Of a stretch of 64,000 bases of DNA, positions 45,208-56,642 are shown piece by piece. The stretch spans positions 43,648,001 through 43,712,000 of the forward strand of contig OZ231128.1 in assembly GCA_965153355.1 (NCBI GenBank), in the 5' to 3' direction. The notes under the pieces were generated by a model. The model ran no database searches, was not told the origin of the DNA, and saw nothing but the letters and a program-made list of their open reading frames with translations. The stretch is from Flaccisagitta enflata. Its lineage: Eukaryota > Chaetognatha > Sagittoidea > Aphragmophora. A program made the position numbers and the translations under genes. Numbering within the stretch: position 1 is the stretch's first letter; each line of letters starts with the position of its first letter.

Positions 45208-45443
45208 CTTTTAGACTCTACACCCCTCTTTGTCCATCCATCTGTTGATCTGTCCGTCATACTTTTACTTTTTTATCAATTTTATTTCTTGAAAATATCT
45301 AAGAGTGTACTAAGTCATTCTAAGTTATTACACTTATATTTCTTTAAATTATCAAAAGTATACTAAGTCATTCTAAGTTATTATAAGTTTTTCTAAGTCA
45401 ATCTGTAAGTCTCGCATGCAACTTATTGGTGTTGGATTTGTTT
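45208..45443 (-). mobile_element. HP-A variant with TAAGTCATT core, diverged
   Basis: TTTTAGACTCTACACCCCTC (decayed 3' end), CCATCCATCTGTTGATCTGTCCG, a core with TAAGTCATTCTAAGTTATT twice, and CTCGCATGCAACTTATTGGTGTTGG near the 5' end. Confidence 0.5.
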
Positions 45444-45571
45444 TTTGAGAAATATTGTAACTCAGTACATGATATTAATTTATTTACATTGAATATCATT
45501 GATATGTAGAAAATCAGTATAAAGTATTGAGAAAAAAAAAAAACAAGTTTGTATCTCTTGATTTGTCTAAG

Positions 45572-45708
45572 GTGAAATTCTTTATCTGTCTCTGCATGCA
45601 AAAATTTGCATTTATAAGAACATGGCCCCAATCTAAACACACATAAGAAAAAGGCTATTTTCTTAAAAATGCAATTTTTTGCATTCAGAGACAGATTAAG
45701 AATTTCAC
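45572..45708. mobile_element. 137-bp palindromic element
   Basis: GTGAAATTCTTTATCTGTCTC at the left is inverted at the right (CAGAGACAGATTAAGAATTTCAC), with a second inverted pair ATGCAAAAATTTGCAT inside. No duplication could be defined. Confidence 0.6.
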
Positions 45709-45791
45709 GTAAAATGATGTCTCAAATTTGCTGCTGGCGTTCACCGCGACTTATACACTGGTGCTGCCACACAGACGAACATTCAGAGACG

Positions 45792-45906
<115 letters not shown>

Positions 45907-46209
45907 TTCTCCGCTCACAGTTAGCTTACAAGCAAACAAACACGACTGTATTTTGCAAACATAGTATGAGATGGGATTTGTCATACATACATACTTACAC
46001 ATACATTTTAACTTTGAAAGAAAAGAAACTCTGTCTTACATTTTTGAGCTACAAGCCAATTTTCTCCGCCAAAACAGAAAAAAAAGAAATAAAAAGAAAA
46101 AAGATGAATTCCATACATGCGCGATGGCGCTGTTATAAATCCAGAAAAATGAGACCATCAAAGTAATCTCGTTCAACGCAATGTCTTTGTTTGCCGGCCA
46201 GATTAGGAA

Positions 46210-46353
46210 AAACAAGGCCGGATACACGGCAATCAAGTCGCGGACGGTTGGGCAGGAGTAGTGATGTGAAAACCGCTCACAATTCAAATGACAGACAGAC
46301 CGACTGACCAACCAACCGACCGACACGGCAAGGTGTAGACACGCGACTAAAAA
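46210..46353 (+). mobile_element. HP-A repeat, short
   Basis: AACAAGGCCGGATACACGGCAATCAAGTCGCGGACGG at the 5' end; GACAGACAGACCGACTGACC; GGTGTAGACACGCGACTAAAAA at the 3' end, where the inner hairpin arm is lost. Confidence 0.55.
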
Positions 46354-46484
46354 CATGGTTGATACCTTTAAGTCGAGTGTGCTTTACTAATCATTTGATT
46401 TGCTCAATTGACTTCATGAACAATGATATTTATAACTTAGTTGAATTATTGAATGAGGTTGATTATAATCACCCGAATGACTTA

Positions 46485-46615
46485 CTATCTAGTGCATAAA
46501 TGTGGAAATAAGCGTTTTTAGCATCATCTCCTTTTCGAATAGCACGTCCATATAAAAGTTAGTAAGGATCTAAAACTAGATTAGATTTCTGATTGAATGG
46601 CACCTAACATGTTTG
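46485..46615 (+). mobile_element. End of the CTATCTAG MITE family
   Basis: Follows TA (46483-46484) and matches the left part of the element that the BEL retrotransposon inserted into, up to TTTCTGATTGAATGGCAC. Confidence 0.5.
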
Positions 46616-46733
46616 TATATGTTAGGTGTTTAGGCTACAGAATGACTCAATAATCAAAGATATTTGATAGGCCTAGTAGCTGATGTGTGGCCTGACTAAA
46701 TGGTCTAAAAATAGATTGAATGCACAAACAATG

Positions 46734-47541
46734 TCGGATACAAGGCTACCCAAGTCGCGTGCGGGATGCACAAGGGCAGTTATGAACAAGTCATCCAAGG
46801 ATTGCACATGGTCAGCGGTACCCGATGCCCTGCTTTGAGTGATCAACTGAAGAGATGGAGTGAGAGCAGGGCAGCGGCCCCAAAGGACCGATGTCCTGCA
46901 GGACACAGGGGTGAATTTCCTTACGTCCTTAGGAGGCATATTTCAGGCCTTAAAGGCAATTTTCCATGATATTCAATGGAAGCTATGTATTTTCTACAAT
47001 TTATTGTTGATTTTCCATGTTATTCAATGGGAATTTCATTTTTTTTGTCAATTTTCTTTGTTATCCAATTGCTATTTTGCTTTTTTTTTTATTTTTTGTT
47101 AATTTTCCATGTTATTTGATGGAAAATGTGCATTTTTCTATAGTTTGTAAATTTTCCATGTTTTTCAATGGGAAGTTTGCAAGTTGTCATTTTCCCATGT
47201 TATTCAATGGGAAGTTTGCATCTTGTCATTTTCCCATGTTATTCAATGGAAATTTGAGAATTGAGAAGGTTCAGGGGGGGACGTACCTACGGACGGACGT
47301 ACGTACGGACGGACGGACGTAAGGAAATTCACCCCTGTGTCCTACAGGACATCGGCCCTTTGGGGCCGCTGCCCAAAAAGGCTTAAAAAAATTTGGGCTG
47401 CAGCAGTAACAAAGAAACTGCCTCTAATCGCCAAAAAAGCAGGTGTTACCGACAAACCGAACCTAGAGGCCAACCAAAACACCGACGAACGGACCGACCG
47501 ACTTTCTGGGTTATTGAGTCCCGTGAACGCTACTAAGAAGT
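46734..47541 (+). mobile_element. HP-A repeat split by an HP-E insertion
   Basis: The 5' part (46734-46786) has GGATACAAGGCTACCCAAGTCGCGTGCGGG. The 3' part (47381-47541) has CAGCAGTAACAAAGAAACTG, CGCCAAAAAAGCAG and GACGAACGGACCGACCGAC, with a decayed terminal hairpin. Both parts line up with the intact copy at 17325. Confidence 0.6.
46787..47380 (+). mobile_element. HP-E repeat with a different core
   Basis: Leader TCATCCAAGGATTGCACATGG, arms CGGCCCCAAAGGACCGATGTCC and inverse, hairpin CGGCCCTTTGGGGCCG, end AAAAAG. The core is not the GAGGGCTGATTTGAGG minisatellite of other copies. It is units of 30-60 bp of TTTTCCATGTTATTCAATGG with ACGTACGGACGG beside the 3' arm. The arms have AAGGAAATTCACCCC where others have GAAATTCCCCC. 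Confidence 0.7.
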
Positions 47542-47795
47542 GTATGACTGTATGTGTGATGAATAGATTGAATCTGACTGACCGACCAAAAAAGCGTACA
47601 CGCAACCTAAAATTCTGGTCGTATACGTCTATAATAAACACTGTATATTGTATATTTGCTAAAAAAAAAGAATGGTTTTGTCCGCCATATCCAATATATA
47701 TATTATCGAGCAAACAAAGAGGCGATTGTGTGAGGAAAAGAAAAGAAGAAAGACAACGCTTGAGAGAATGAATGAAAGAAAAGAAGAAGAAGAAA
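47542..47795. other. No gene seen
   Basis: Purine-rich tail (47730-47795) precedes the next HP-E copy. Confidence 0.4.
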
Positions 47796-48331
47796 ACTAG
47801 TCATCCAAGGATTGCACATGGTCAGCGGTACCCGATGCCCTGCTGAGTGATCCAGTGAAGAAGTGGAGTGAGAGCAGGGCAGCGACCCCAAAGGGCCGAT
47901 GTCCTGTAGAACTCAGGGGGGAATTTCGAGACGTCCGTCTTTCCTAAGGGGGCTCAAGATGGCGGATTTAAGCTACTGAAGGCATATCTGAGGGTTGGAG
48001 GGCATAATTAAGGCTTGGAGAGCAGATTTGAGGTTTGGCAGGCTGGTTTTAAGCTTGGAGGGCTGATTGAAGGTCTGGAGGGCAGATTTGAGGTCTGGGA
48101 GGCAGATTTAGGGCATGGGAGGGGGGCTGATTTGAAGCCAAGAGGGCTGATTTTAGGCCTGGAGGGCTAAATTGAGTCTTGTGAGGGCTAATTTGAGGCC
48201 TTGATGGTCAACGGGGGGGGGGGGGGGACGGACGGAAGGACGGAAGGACGGAAGGACGGAAGGACGGACGTCTCGAAATTCCCCCTTGTGTTCTACAGGA
48301 CATCGGTCCTTTGGGGCCGCTGCCCAAAAAG
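47796..48331 (+). mobile_element. HP-E repeat, full length
   Basis: Leader ACTAGTCATCCAAGGATTGCACATGG, arms as in 37361, a core of about ten GAGGGCTGATTTGAGG units, a G-run at 48209-48227 followed by GACGGAAG units, the 3' hairpin CGGTCCTTTGGGGCCG and AAAAAG. Confidence 0.75.
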
Positions 48332-48439
48332 AGGGAAACATTCATCGTGTATAAAGTTGATTATATATTTCCTTGGGTTGGTAGCGTGGTATCAACATTG
48401 GAACCATTAATGAAAATCCCTCGCCGCCAGTTTCATCGT

Positions 48440-48640
48440 TAGCCGCGGCGTGGCGGAAGCGGCAGTGGGTTGGCGGCGACGGTAAGGTAGCGGCCACAGT
48501 GGCGGCGATGGTGGCTGCAGTGCGGTGGCGGTAACCGCAAAGAGTCTGCAGCGACGTCAAAGTGGCGGCGTGCGGTGGCGGCGGCACGGTGGCGGCAGCG
48601 CGGTGGCAGCAGCACAGTGGCGGTGATAGTGGGCGAGGCA
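48440..48640. repeat. GC-rich GGTGGCGGC repeat
   Basis: About 200 bp of imperfect GTGGCGGC/GCAGTGGC units, similar to blocks at 40500 and 44358. All six frames are open through much of it because it lacks TA-rich stops. Confidence 0.75.
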
Positions 48641-49019
48641 GATTCACCATTCATGCGCCATTCACCGACGGACCAAATCGGCAGTTGTATACAAGGAAAA
48701 TGGTCCATGGGCGCTGCTCGCTTATAGCTTATAGTTATAGCTTACAGCTTATATCGTTCGCATGCTCGCTTGCTTAACATGATGCGCAGGCCTTTAACCA
48801 TGCTTGATGAACTTTTTCGTTCATAATCATAGCGAAAGATGATTCCTCCTTGTTGAATATATGATATAAATGGAATCGGTCCATTATATTTGAGGCCATG
48901 TGAACACTCTCATCAGTTACCGCTCGCACCCAAATCCATTTTCTCTATTCATTTTTTCCCCTTTAGAGCAACAGCATACGAAGAGCATGTACCCTGTTTT
49001 CATAAGCGACTGCAACCAG
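48641..49019. other. No gene seen
   Basis: TAGCTTATAGTTATAGCTTACAGCTTATA near 48724 is a short tandem repeat. No exon recognised. Confidence 0.4.
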
Positions 49020-49745
49020 CATAACCTTTATTGTGCCCAAAGTAATCACATTTGGAAATCCAGATTTGTTTTGCCTAAAAGCAAATTACCTACCATTTAT
49101 TCATGCAAAATTTCAAAGCAGTGGCTCTAGTGGTTTAGCTTCCACATAATTTTGAAATATCGTGAAATTTGATGAAGTTTTACTTGAGAATGGCATTTTT
49201 ACAGATATTTACATCAATAAATGGTTGTTATTTTTATAAGAATTGAGCTAAAATGACCACGTTGGTGAAAATGGAAATCAAATGACCCCTGTTTTGCATC
49301 AGTTATGATTTTTCATGATTTTTGAAAAAATTGGGGCTTTTTATGACATTTGATGGGATTAAAAACCGTTTCAAACTATAAAAAATCAGAGGAAAAATCA
49401 AATTTGCTACATGAAAAAACATGAATATTACTATTTTGATTGTTTTTTTCTTAAGATACATAAAAAAAGACAATTATCCATGTTTAAAGACCAATCTGGC
49501 TATTTTCACTTGATTTTTAGAGAAATGAAATTATTTTAAAGTAATGGGGGTCATTCAATCAAATTTTTTGAGGAGCCTCTCATGGGGCTGACTACATTTT
49601 TACTCAAAATTATGTGGAAGCCAAACTACTGGAGCTACTGCTATGAAATTTTGCATGAATAAATGGTAGGTCATGTGCTTTTAGAAAAAACCAATGTGGA
49701 TATTCAAATGTGAATACTTTGGGCACAATAAAGGTTTTGCAGGGT
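49010..49745. repeat. Inverted repeat, ~130-bp arms
   Basis: ACCTTTATTGTGCCCAAAGTA...ACCATTTATTCATGCAAAATTTC...GCTTCCACATAATTTTGA (49024-49155) is inverted at 49606-49735. The loop is AT-rich and non-coding. Probably a foldback-type DNA transposon; the ends were not resolved. Confidence 0.65.
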
Positions 49746-50137
49746 AATCATGTGTTCTACAATATGGGAGTGGGATATAGTGCAGTGGCGTTAGGTGTAT
49801 CCTTTGCATTTGGTTGGGATTTGATGGATTGTGCAAAAGCATCGATTGGGGCTTTTTTAGGCAAACGGGCAAGTTGACTAAGTACCTTATTGATATTGAG
49901 TCGGTGTCCGTATCATATCAATTATTACAACTTATTGGCAATATCAAGTTCTTATCTTATGCAGACTCAGTAGCCCTTGTCTCAGATTGGAACAGCAAGA
50001 GGATCCACTGAGCCATCAGACGGTGCAACTTTCATGCTTCCTTCTTCCTCTTGATGGTTTTCGTTTCATTAACATCGTAAAATACGCGCACTTCTTTTTC
50101 TTTCATCTGTCTTCAGCTCATTTTATCGTCGAGTGTA

Positions 50138-50293
50138 CACTTTTTATTTTTTATAAGAACGTCATTTTTTGGCCGAAGCCTTCAAAAGAGATAGAGATAG
50201 CTACTAATAAAATAACTACGATGTTCTTAATTTTGGGGCAATTTCAAGCCTTGATGTTCTTATAAACTAGGTTCTTATAAAAAATAAAAAGTG
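50138..50293. mobile_element. 156-bp TA-flanked MITE
   Basis: CACTTTTTATTTTTTATAAG at the left is perfectly inverted at the right (CTTATAAAAAATAAAAAGTG), with TA on both sides (50136-50137, 50294-50295). The inner part repeats GATGTTCTTA. Likely mariner-type and young, because the termini are identical. Confidence 0.75.
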
Positions 50294-50643
50294 TAGCCGT
50301 ACTAGCCTCGAACTTGCTTCAGTCACCATCTATCTGTCGATACCTTGACATTCAATCCTGTCTCCGAGTTAGTATGTTTCGAAAATGATTGCGCCTGTGT
50401 TATGGCTTTATTCATTCCCCACATAACACATTACACATAACACAACTCTTTCCTTGATTGATTGATTGATTGATTGATTCATAATTCATTCACTCTACCT
50501 CAATGCACCTATGACAAAGATAACTGTTCTCACCTTAGGAGCCATTATGGAGACTGGAGGCAATATTACGTTAAAAATAAGGCGGAATATGCGCTGAACA
50601 TCAGCCAGAAGGGAAACAAGGGTGACAGGTGGACGGGTAGATG

Positions 50644-50822
50644 TTTTTAGTAGCGGACACGCAACTCTATAAGAGGCTTTGTCCTTCCGTCCGTCCGTCG
50701 GTCCGTCAGCACGAGTCGTAAAGTGGGAAAACAAGCATTCTAGAACATTTTTAGTCGCAAACAGTTGCATTTCCGCCCCTGCCCACCCGTCCGCAACTGA
50801 TGGCCGTGTATCCGGCCTTGTT
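50644..50822 (-). mobile_element. HP-C repeat
   Basis: On the minus strand: AACAAGGCCGGATACACGGCCATCAGTTGCGGACGGGTGGGCAGGGGC, a CCGACGGACGGACGG core, AAAGCCTCTTATAGAGTTGCGTGTCCGCTACTAAAAA. The 5' motif AGTTGCGGAC is inverted at the 3' end with one change. Confidence 0.65.
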
Positions 50823-51010
50823 AAAACACGGTCAAATAGGCAAACATGTACTACTGGTTGGATCGTGAAGTACCGTCGACGGACAGACAAGGCTTGGCCG
50901 TGTGACGTGTTTAAGTTTACGTACCGAGTGGGAAAAACGGTATCAGAAGAGGATTTAAGGCTATCGTTGGGGGTAGGGAGGAGGTAAAACAATGCTAAAG
51001 ATGATCCAGG

Positions 51011-51023
51011 GCGAAAGAAAGAC

Positions 51024-51090
<67 letters not shown>

Positions 51091-51135
51091 CAGAAAGAAA
51101 GAAAGAAAGAAAGAAAAAGAAAGAAAGAAAGAAAG
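51011..51135. repeat. (GAAA)n microsatellite
   Basis: GAAA units with two GACA interruptions. Confidence 0.95.
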
Positions 51136-51893
51136 TCCAAAGAAAACAAAAGACGAGTCTAGAAGGGAGTGATGCTCTTTGGGCAGGTAATGGGGAAGAA
51201 AAGAGGAAGACAGAATATGAACAGGAAAGCAAAAAGAACGAAGAAAACGAGAAAGCAAGCCCACGGACTGTAAGACGCCCTCCTTTGAATATGATCCCCT
51301 CCTCACTCCTCACTGGCTTCTGGCAGAAAACAAAAAGATGAGAGTAAAAATGATGACTGTGGTGATTCTAATCAGAAATCATCTGAGAAAAAAAGCTCAG
51401 GAATTTTTGAATGGAGGAAATATATCTTTTCTCAAAGGGAGGAGGGCCCTCCGCTTATTCCGCTCAAGGAAAAAGGAAGGCAGAGTGAAGTAAGAGAAAG
51501 AATTGCGGAAAGTAGACAGATGGAAACAAGAGGACTTGACTGCTGTCTGAATGTTTCCTCTTTTCTGTTTTATAGGAATGAAATGTTTGGCCAGCGATTT
51601 TTTTTGACCGCCGAGACCCAAATACGGTCTCTTTCCAGTACTGTCTCAGAGATAGACAGATAGACAAAGATACGAATGACAAACAGCCTTGTCCTCCGGG
51701 GGGTCACTTCCTTGCCCAACTCTTACGTCACAGTAATGCTGAGTATCTGAATTGCTTTTTGGCGCTCATTCTTCACATAAAGAATGAGTGTTGAGTAAAG
51801 AGAGTTACAAATACTACAAATTCCTCAAATGGGTTTTATGTGAGCTGCAACAGAAATTTGCTGCGTCATATGTCGCTGACGTTTTATCTCTCA
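51136..51893. other. No gene seen
   Basis: No exon or transposon end recognised before the CT array that precedes the candidate exon. Confidence 0.4.
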
Positions 51894-52007
<114 letters not shown>

Positions 52008-52021
52008 CCTGTCTGTTTCAG

Positions 52022-52242
52022 GACATCTTTTGGGAATTTGAAGATGGCAGCACAGCCATATCCGCGTTTTCTGGCGAAGGCGGTCGAGGAAGTGGAGGAA
52101 GAGGAAGAGAGGGAGGAGGAGGAGGAGGAAGTCAAGGGGGAAAAGGTCGTCAGATCGTGGAAGAAATTCGGTCGGGACTAAAGATCACCTACCTTCTGGA
52201 CAAAGACGCCCTGACGCCCTGGAAACCGAAGAAGCAAATGAG
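52022..52242 (+). CDS. Candidate internal exon of an unrecognised host gene
   Basis: The stretch is open, begins after CCACCTGTCTGTTTCAG (a strong acceptor with a CT tract) and ends before GTAAGA (a good donor). It is 221 bp; codons start in phase 0 and the last codon is split after two bases. The peptide starts [20 protein letters not shown], has a Gly/Arg-rich middle ([21 protein letters not shown]) and ends with [20 protein letters not shown] and a basic WKPKKQM. The two flanking parts look like halves of a folded domain around a flexible Gly loop. I do not recognise the family. No partner exons were identified in the window. Confidence 0.55.

Positions 52243-52243
<1 letters not shown>

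Positions 52244-52302
<59 letters not shown>
52244..52302. repeat. (GA)n microsatellite just after the exon donor
   Basis: Pure GA begins within the donor sequence GTAAGAGAGA. Confidence 0.95.
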
Positions 52303-52305
<3 letters not shown>

Positions 52306-52582
52306 AGACAGACAGACACAGACAGACAGACACAGACAGACAGACAGACAGACAGACACAGACAGACAGACGCAGACAGACACAGACAGACAGACGCAGA
52401 CAGACACAGACAGACAGACGCAGACAGACAGACACAGACAGACACAGACAGACACAGACAGACAGACAAGCGCAGACAGACAGACACAGACAGACAGACA
52501 CAGACAGACAGACACAGACAGACAGACACAGACAGACAGACACAGACAGACAGACACAGACAGACAGACACAGACAGACACA
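52303..52582. repeat. (CAGA)n/CACAGA minisatellite
   Basis: Regular CAGACAGACACAGA units, about 280 bp, with a few CGCAGA variants, continuing from the GA array. Confidence 0.95.
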
Positions 52583-52922
52583 GTAACAGAAACTAGTGGC
52601 CACAGAAGCGCATGAACAATGAAGCAATGCGGTGTTTGGAATTTGGTGGTTAAGACTGGCCGAAGAAACTACCTGAGCTTGGAGCAATCTTAAGTGAATA
52701 AAGATTAGGAAAAATGCCATGGCACTAAATTGATCGGAGGAGAAAGAAGTCGTTTATTTAGACAGAATATGGACAGTCAAAACAAAGAAAAAAAAAAAGA
52801 AAAAAAAAAAAGAAAACAAAAAGAGTAAGAATCAGGAAATGCGAAAATAAAAGGGCGAATTTATCTCTTGAAAGAATGGCCTTCAAATGGTCCGATTGGA
52901 TCCGAGAGATGAGAGAGAAAGA

Positions 52923-52973
<51 letters not shown>

Positions 52974-53207
52974 TTGGACTAAAGAAGTGGAAGAAAAGGT
53001 GGAGAAACGGAGGGGAGAAAATAAGTAAACATAGAGGTTGAAAAAAGAAAACAGTGGAAAGATACAAAATAACCAGTCAACCCCACTAGCTAATAAATCC
53101 TACTACGTTATTACGTTATTAACGATGACTGATCGTTTAACTAAATAACCTATTGATCGATATACACCACGGCGTGAATTATCTGATCCTTGTATCAAAA
53201 AGAAAAA
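52583..53207. other. No gene seen; A-rich and GA tracts
   Basis: AAAAAGAAAA tract at 52780-52815 and a GA array at 52929-52970. No second exon of the candidate gene was recognised. Confidence 0.45.
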
Positions 53208-53501
53208 ACAAGCCCGACCGAGCAACGATGCGTCCGGGCTGTGTCTCTGCGTGTATTGATCATATGACATACAGTAGATGTATATGGAGAGACAGATGGA
53301 CGAACAGACGGGTGAAATGACTTAGTAGTAAAGGAGGCTCTCAAAACATGTCAGTTGATCATTTGTTTTAGTATAGGGCCTCACCGTGGCCAAAAACAGT
53401 CAAGAAACGCGGTTTTTGCACTTGTGTAATGGACCAACAGACCAACAGACGGCCGGACGGAGGGACAGACCCTCTTATAGCGATGCGAGGACGCATCTAA
53501 A
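53208..53501 (+). mobile_element. HP-B repeat, full length
   Basis: AACAAGCCCGACCGAGCAACGATGCGTCCGGGCTG at the 5' end, GGACGGAGGGACAGACCCTCTTATAGCGATGCGAGGACGCATCTAAAAA at the 3' end. The terminal hairpin is GATGCG-AGG-ACGCATC. Its A-run passes directly into an AGAAAG/AAGAAG array (53502-53540). Confidence 0.7.
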
Positions 53502-53597
53502 AAGAGAAAGAAAAAGAAAAAGAAGAAGAAGATAAAATATAATAGAAAAAGAAAGAGAAGCCGAAAAAAACTATATGAAGAAAAGAATAAAGAAATA

Positions 53598-54815
53598 CAG
53601 GGAATACCCCGCAAAGTGCCACCAAAGAAAACGTCATATTTTAGCTTCTTGAAGAGATAATCAAATTCTGGAAAAAGTTCTAAAAAGTTCTTTTAAACCG
53701 ATTTTATGATATACAAAAACAAAATGAACACAGCCTCAAAACTGTGTCTGTACTGTAGCATTGAAAAAAAAAAAAGAAAATAGCGAGGCACGCATTTCCC
53801 TTATTGGGGGTTTTGGAGTAGGTTCACTGATTTTGATAAAATTTCTCAACATATTGAGCAAAAACTCCAGGATTGGGCTTGAATGAAAGATATTTTAAAG
53901 TAGATTATGAATGCACAAAGTGATCAGGCTGTAAATCTATGTATGATCAGAAATTGACCAACCAAAAACAACCCTTTTGCAACCCTTACAACCCTTTTGC
54001 TCGATAAATCACTGAGAAAATGCATTAATTTGATATCAATACGACGGGAAACTCACAAAACTTTTCAGATACTAATTTTTAAAAAAGATATCTTCAATTC
54101 TTTTTAGAGACCGTTTCCAGCAGTAACAGGGTGTACAAAATTATCCGCAATTGCTTCATGGAAAGAAAACTATACTTAAAAGTGACCCAGCATCATGAAA
54201 TTTGGACGAGATTATGATTATGATTCTTGCACTTGTGACTACTCAATAATGATATTCTTTGCTTGGCAGACATTATGCTGAGGGAGGTTAATTATATCAA
54301 CATGAATGGAGCTCACTAAAGCAAATAGACTAAGCCTAGAGAGCAAGAAAAACTAACCACAGAATTTCAGATTATTTTGATAAAATATGTTTTAAGTAAC
54401 TTTTTATCAGAGGAGAATATACCTAAAAAGTTTTATTACCGACTATGTGAATTCTAGTTTTGATCACTAAAAAGTATATTTTTTCATACTTACCACTCAT
54501 GCTTTCATAAATCTTTATCTTCTACAGTTTTTGAGGAAATTAAGTGCTAATTGCGGATAATTTTGCACACCCTGTTATGGCACCATTTGTTGATAAATGG
54601 CAGTGAAAAAATGAGAAAAACAGTGATTTTTCTAAAAAATTGAGCATTTTTTACTGATTCCAGGTCGGTTGTTTTTTCAAAACCCAATTTGTTAGTTTCA
54701 TACAGACAAAATTGGTTTGAAACATCTTTTAGGAACTTTTTTCAGAATTAGATTATCATTTCTTGAAGCAGAAATATGATGTTTTCTTTGGTGGCACTTT
54801 GCGGGGTATTCCCTG
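53598..54815. mobile_element. 1218-bp TA-flanked element with a nested mariner-like MITE
   Basis: CAGGGAATACCCCGCAAAGT at the left is inverted at the right as ACTTTGCGGGGTATTCCCTG, with TA on both sides (53596-53597, 54816-54817). The arms remain similar for about 110 bp. No transposase frame remains. Confidence 0.75.
54126..54575. mobile_element. 450-bp mariner-like MITE, nested
   Basis: ACAGGGTGTACAAAATTATC at the left is inverted at the right (GATAATTTTGCACACCCTGT), with TA on both sides (54124-54125, 54576-54577). The ACAGGGTGT start is typical of Tc1/mariner termini. It lies inside the element at 53598. Confidence 0.75.
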
Positions 54816-54985
54816 TAGAAGAAGGTTTAGAGGGAGAAAATAGCACGAACTAGAAAAAAAAATTGGAAAAAGTGGTAGAAAAGATAGAAAGGGAAAGGAA
54901 AAAAAAGAAGGAGAGTAGAAAGGGGAAAAAAAGTGAGGCAGTCGAAAAGTACAGACCCCATCGGTAGTGAAGTACCACTCTTCGG

Positions 54986-55139
<154 letters not shown>

Positions 55140-55261
55140 CTGAGTCTTCTGAAGACGAAAAATGACCTTTTGGATGATGGTAAAAGGGAAACGGAAGAAA
55201 TGGGCGAAAACCACTAATACCTTACAGTAAAGGCCGAACACGAGGATGATAGAGAGGGCGT

Positions 55262-55494
55262 TTTTCTAGTTAAGATGAAAAACGCGTTTGTATTCGTGAA
55301 ACGCGTTCTCAGTGTGAACACAAGAACACAAGAATTTCAACTGTCTAACAAGGGAGTGAGCGAAGTGAGTGAGCGAGCCTTCGAACGGAGCAAGCGGGCG
55401 AAGCGAAGTGGAGCGCTGCAGAGCAAGTGAACGGAGCGAGTGGTGCGAGTGAACGAACATAACGAGCGACCGAGTGGCCTGTCAAAAACGCGGT
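55262..55494 (+). mobile_element. Repeat family with GAGCGAAGC core, copy 2
   Basis: AAAAACGCGTTTGTATTCGTGAAACGCG (hairpin-forming) at the left, TTTCAACTGTCTAAC, GAGTGAGCGAAGTGAGTGAGC, GAAGCGAAGTGGAGC units and GCGACCGAGTGGCCTG at the right. It is colinear with the inverse of 2286-2530. Confidence 0.6.
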
Positions 55495-56215
55495 TGTCAC
55501 AAGTAGAAACAGACCCAGAGTTTCATGGATATCCGTCCATTGATCGAATATTGATCATTCTTTTCTTCATAACTTCAATCATGAACATGAATAATGAAAG
55601 TCGTCTCTAAAAGCAAAACGAAATTTACAATAAATGGTCGCATGGCAGAGTGGAAAATAAGGAAAACTGACAAAGAAACCAACAGGGAGACAGACAGAAA
55701 GATAGGAGTGCTGACACGCTGAAAATAGGACGTGATATCTACGCATGACAAACTAAAATACCGAGTCGGTATTACCGACCAAGCGTCGGACTGACGGATC
55801 GACGAACCGACGAGTCGGGGTCGACCGGCACGCGGCATCACTTCTGCGAGTTCGCACACAACAGATCTCTCAATTCGTCCCACCCTCAAAGCCTCCTCGC
55901 CGAAGAAAAAGATAAAACATGGAGAGGATGTAAAACTGTAAAAGAGTAAAAAAAAAAGTTGAGCTTTGGTTTGTAGTTTGTACATGGGCGGAGTCTCTTC
56001 CAGTGGATTCTTCCAGCGCCTGTTGCTTTGCCACTTCCTTTGCCACTTAACTCGCTATGTACCTTTGTTTCGATTGTTTTTTTTTTCTGTATTCCCACTT
56101 GGCAGAACACAATGGAAGCGTGCGAGCGCGTTTGTGTTTCTTTGAGTGTGCCTGAGTGAAAGAAAAGGAGAAAGAGCGTGACGGCAGAAGAGACGCAAAA
56201 AAAGGAAATAGAAAA

Positions 56216-56221
<6 letters not shown>
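55495..56221. other. No gene seen
   Basis: GTCGGACTGACGGATCGACG near 55795 recalls HP cores without ends. No exon recognised. Confidence 0.4.
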
Positions 56222-56278
<57 letters not shown>

Positions 56279-56345
56279 GACAGAGAGAGACAGAGAGAGA
56301 GACAGAGACAGACAGAGACAGACAGACACTCTCACACACATACAC
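56222..56345. repeat. (GA)n grading into CAGA and CA
   Basis: Pure GA to about 56270, then CAGAGAGA, CAGACAGA and finally CACACATACACA. Confidence 0.95.
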
Positions 56346-56515
56346 ACATGGGTCATGTCTGAAACAAAGATGCTTCTTTACTGAGAACAGCAGAAACCTT
56401 TTAGGGAAAGAAACTGTCATGGAATCTTGAATGTGTCATTTTAACCCCGATGAACAATTCGCAGAATGGAACGATCAGTGAGTTACGTGCCTGATTGAGG
56501 TTTTTGGTATTCTTC

Positions 56516-56642
56516 TTTTTAGGTGCGACGAAGCACCTCTATAACTGGCTGTGTCCGTCTGTCGGTCGGTCTGTCTGTCGGTCGGTAATGCATTCTTTCG
56601 ACGATCCACACGTCGCACCTTATTGGCCTACTTGGCCTTGTT
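56516..56642 (-). mobile_element. HP-D repeat
   Basis: On the minus strand: AACAAGGCCAAGTAGGCC (hairpin GGCC-AAGTA-GGCC), AATAAGGTGCGACGTGTGG, CCGACCGACAGACAGACC core, CAGCCAGTTATAGAGGTGCTTCGTCGCACCTAAAAA. The 5' motif AGGTGCGACG is exactly inverted at the 3' end, which also folds as AGGTGC/GCACCT. Only about 127 bp. Confidence 0.65.

Noticed and set aside
55145-55205. Possible terminal exon after a CT tract (TCTTCTGAAG then an open frame to TAA)
   Set aside because: Short, the acceptor is weak, and two different frames look equally plausible; cannot be linked to the exon at 52022.
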